A stretch of 15,062 nucleotides of DNA, taken from positions 1 through 15,062 of the forward strand of contig CAYYWL010000035.1 of NCBI GenBank assembly GCA_964475135.1, read 5' to 3'. Under the pieces are notes generated by a model, which was not told the origin of the DNA, searched no databases, and saw only the letters and a program-made list of their open reading frames with translations. Made by a program: the position numbers and the translations under genes. The DNA is from TMED14 sp964475135. Lineage in GTDB: Bacteria > Bacteroidota > Bacteroidia > Flavobacteriales > Schleiferiaceae. Positions within the stretch are counted from its first letter, which is position 1, and each line of letters starts with the position of its first letter. Below, one piece after another: positions 14,321 through 15,062 of the stretch.

Positions 14321-15062
14321 TCCACACGTTTTGAGGGGTGGCTGCCTTAAGCAGGCACTCGTCCCATTCCGCTGCAGGGTCGGCCGCAAGGGTCAACGCA
14401 CTGCCCGCCCAAAGCTGCCACGAATCCGAGGGCGCGTGCCCAAACAGCGTGCGAATCAGCACATTGAAGTCGGCGCTGCCGTCGGGGCGTACAAAGCCCA
14501 TCGCGCCGCTGTACCATCCGCGGGGACGTGCCTCATGGCAGTCAATCAGCTCCATAGCGCGCAGCTTCGGGGCGCCGGTCATACTCCCCATCGGGAAGCT
14601 CGCCGCCACCGCGTCCAGCCAGTCGAGTCCTGGCTTGAGTTGGGCCTCCACGGTGCTCACAAGGTGGTGCACCGTTTTAAACGATTGCAGCTCCAGTAGT
14701 CGCGGAACTTTTACCGTCTGCGCCGCCGCCACCCGACTAAAATCGTGGCGCACGAGGTCCACAATCATCACGTTCTCGGCCTGTTCCTTTTCAGCCTGGC
14801 GCAGGGCGGAACCTTGGGCGGCATCCTTCGTCGCGTCGGCATGGCGCGGAGCGGTCCCTTTAATCGGCTGGCTGCGAAGTTGCCCCTCGGGCGAAACCTG
14901 AAGGTAGCGCTCCGGCGACGCGCTCACCATTGTGAACTCACCCCACTTGAGCATACCGGCCATTCCGGCCTCGGCGCGAGCCTGTAGCGAACGGTACATG
15001 GCCGCGAGGTTCACCGCGCCTTTGGCTTGGCTTCCCACACAGAGGTTGACCTCGTAAATGTC
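14304..15062 (-). CDS. pabB: Aminodeoxychorismate synthase component I PabB (5' end missing)
   Basis: Chorismate-binding enzyme that makes 4-amino-4-deoxychorismate, the precursor of p-aminobenzoate for folate. The frame is open to the window edge, giving the last 252 residues, beginning DIYEVNLC, the usual motif of the family. The PIKGT motif (66-70 of the fragment) has the lysine that marks PabB; anthranilate synthase TrpE has alanine there. Further motifs are ENVMIVDLVRHD (96-107), FPMGSMTGAPK (156-166), RGWYSGAMGF (181-190), FNVLIRT and DECLLKA. The usual GGGIV-DS near the end is GSALTLAAD here, a mild departure. It is the most upstream gene visible of the minus-strand group and overlaps tilS by 17 bp. 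The promoter is outside the window. Confidence 0.92.
   Translation of the reverse strand, partial: DIYEVNLCVGSQAKGAVNLAAMYRSLQARAEAGMAGMLKWGEFTMVSASPERYLQVSPEGQLRSQPIKGTAPRHADATKDAAQGSALRQAEKEQAENVMIVDLVRHDFSRVAAAQTVKVPRLLELQSFKTVHHLVSTVEAQLKPGLDWLDAVAASFPMGSMTGAPKLRAMELIDCHEARPRGWYSGAMGFVRPDGSADFNVLIRTLFGHAPSDSWQLWAGSALTLAADPAAEWDECLLKAATPQNVWNESVE

Noticed and set aside
14304..15062. Anthranilate synthase component I (TrpE) as the identity of the last gene
   Set aside because: The PIKGT lysine is the PabB form and there are no trp genes beside it.
1..15062. Search for tRNA/rRNA genes, CRISPR arrays, insertion sequences, attachment sites and prophage modules
   Set aside because: No repeat-spacer pattern, transposase, integrase or RNA gene signature was seen; coding genes fill nearly the entire window.

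Overview
The window is a moderately GC-rich, gene-dense bacterial chromosome segment, and it reads as a member of the Bacteroidota, probably a Flavobacteriales-type lineage. Several things point there: the exbB-exbD-tonB-folC order, a TonB C-terminal domain with the flavobacterial form, a DUF4254/GT9 pair, a HlyD adaptor with the 'LPWTQ' and 'DGWP' signatures typical of flavobacterial adaptors, general lack of Shine-Dalgarno sequences, and promoter boxes of the TAnnTTTG type. The family assignments come from sequence motifs read by eye, not from searches. A run of exactly 100 N at 13460-13559 shows this is a draft scaffold.

Layout. (1) 1-2805, plus strand: the 3' end of exbB, then exbD, tonB and folC, tightly packed (3-9 bp spacing). 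This gives a complete energy-transduction module for TonB-dependent outer-membrane uptake plus a folate-pathway enzyme. (2) 2757-7148, minus strand: a DUF481-like outer-membrane beta-barrel, a 754-residue fusion of an ABC-exporter membrane domain to a HlyD-type adaptor, and a TolC-like outer-membrane channel. The fusion contains no ATPase domain. It is the most unusual thing in the window. (3) 7192-7785, plus strand: a small secreted protein of unknown function, divergent from region 2 across a 43-bp spacer that holds one perfect TAnnTTTG box for each direction, each ending 4-5 bp from the start codon. (4) 7736-15062, minus strand: pabB (5' end outside the window), tilS (interrupted by the N run), dsbD, a DUF4254 protein, a GT9 glycosyltransferase, a YopX-like protein and a compact ComM-like AAA+ ATPase. 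The first five are overlapping or almost touching and look like one transcription unit; comM-like may have its own promoter.

How the genes fit together. Regions 1, 2 and part of 4 concern the cell envelope: ExbB/ExbD/TonB energise outer-membrane receptors, the fusion protein and TolC partner would form a trans-envelope conduit, DsbD supplies reducing equivalents to the periplasm, and GT9/DUF4254 probably act in surface glycan assembly. folC and pabB both serve folate synthesis from opposite ends of the window. tilS (tRNA-Ile lysidine synthesis) and ComM-like (DNA processing) are housekeeping or competence functions. Both convergent gene pairs (folC/tolC-like and the secreted protein/comM-like) overlap at their 3' ends by about 50 bp.
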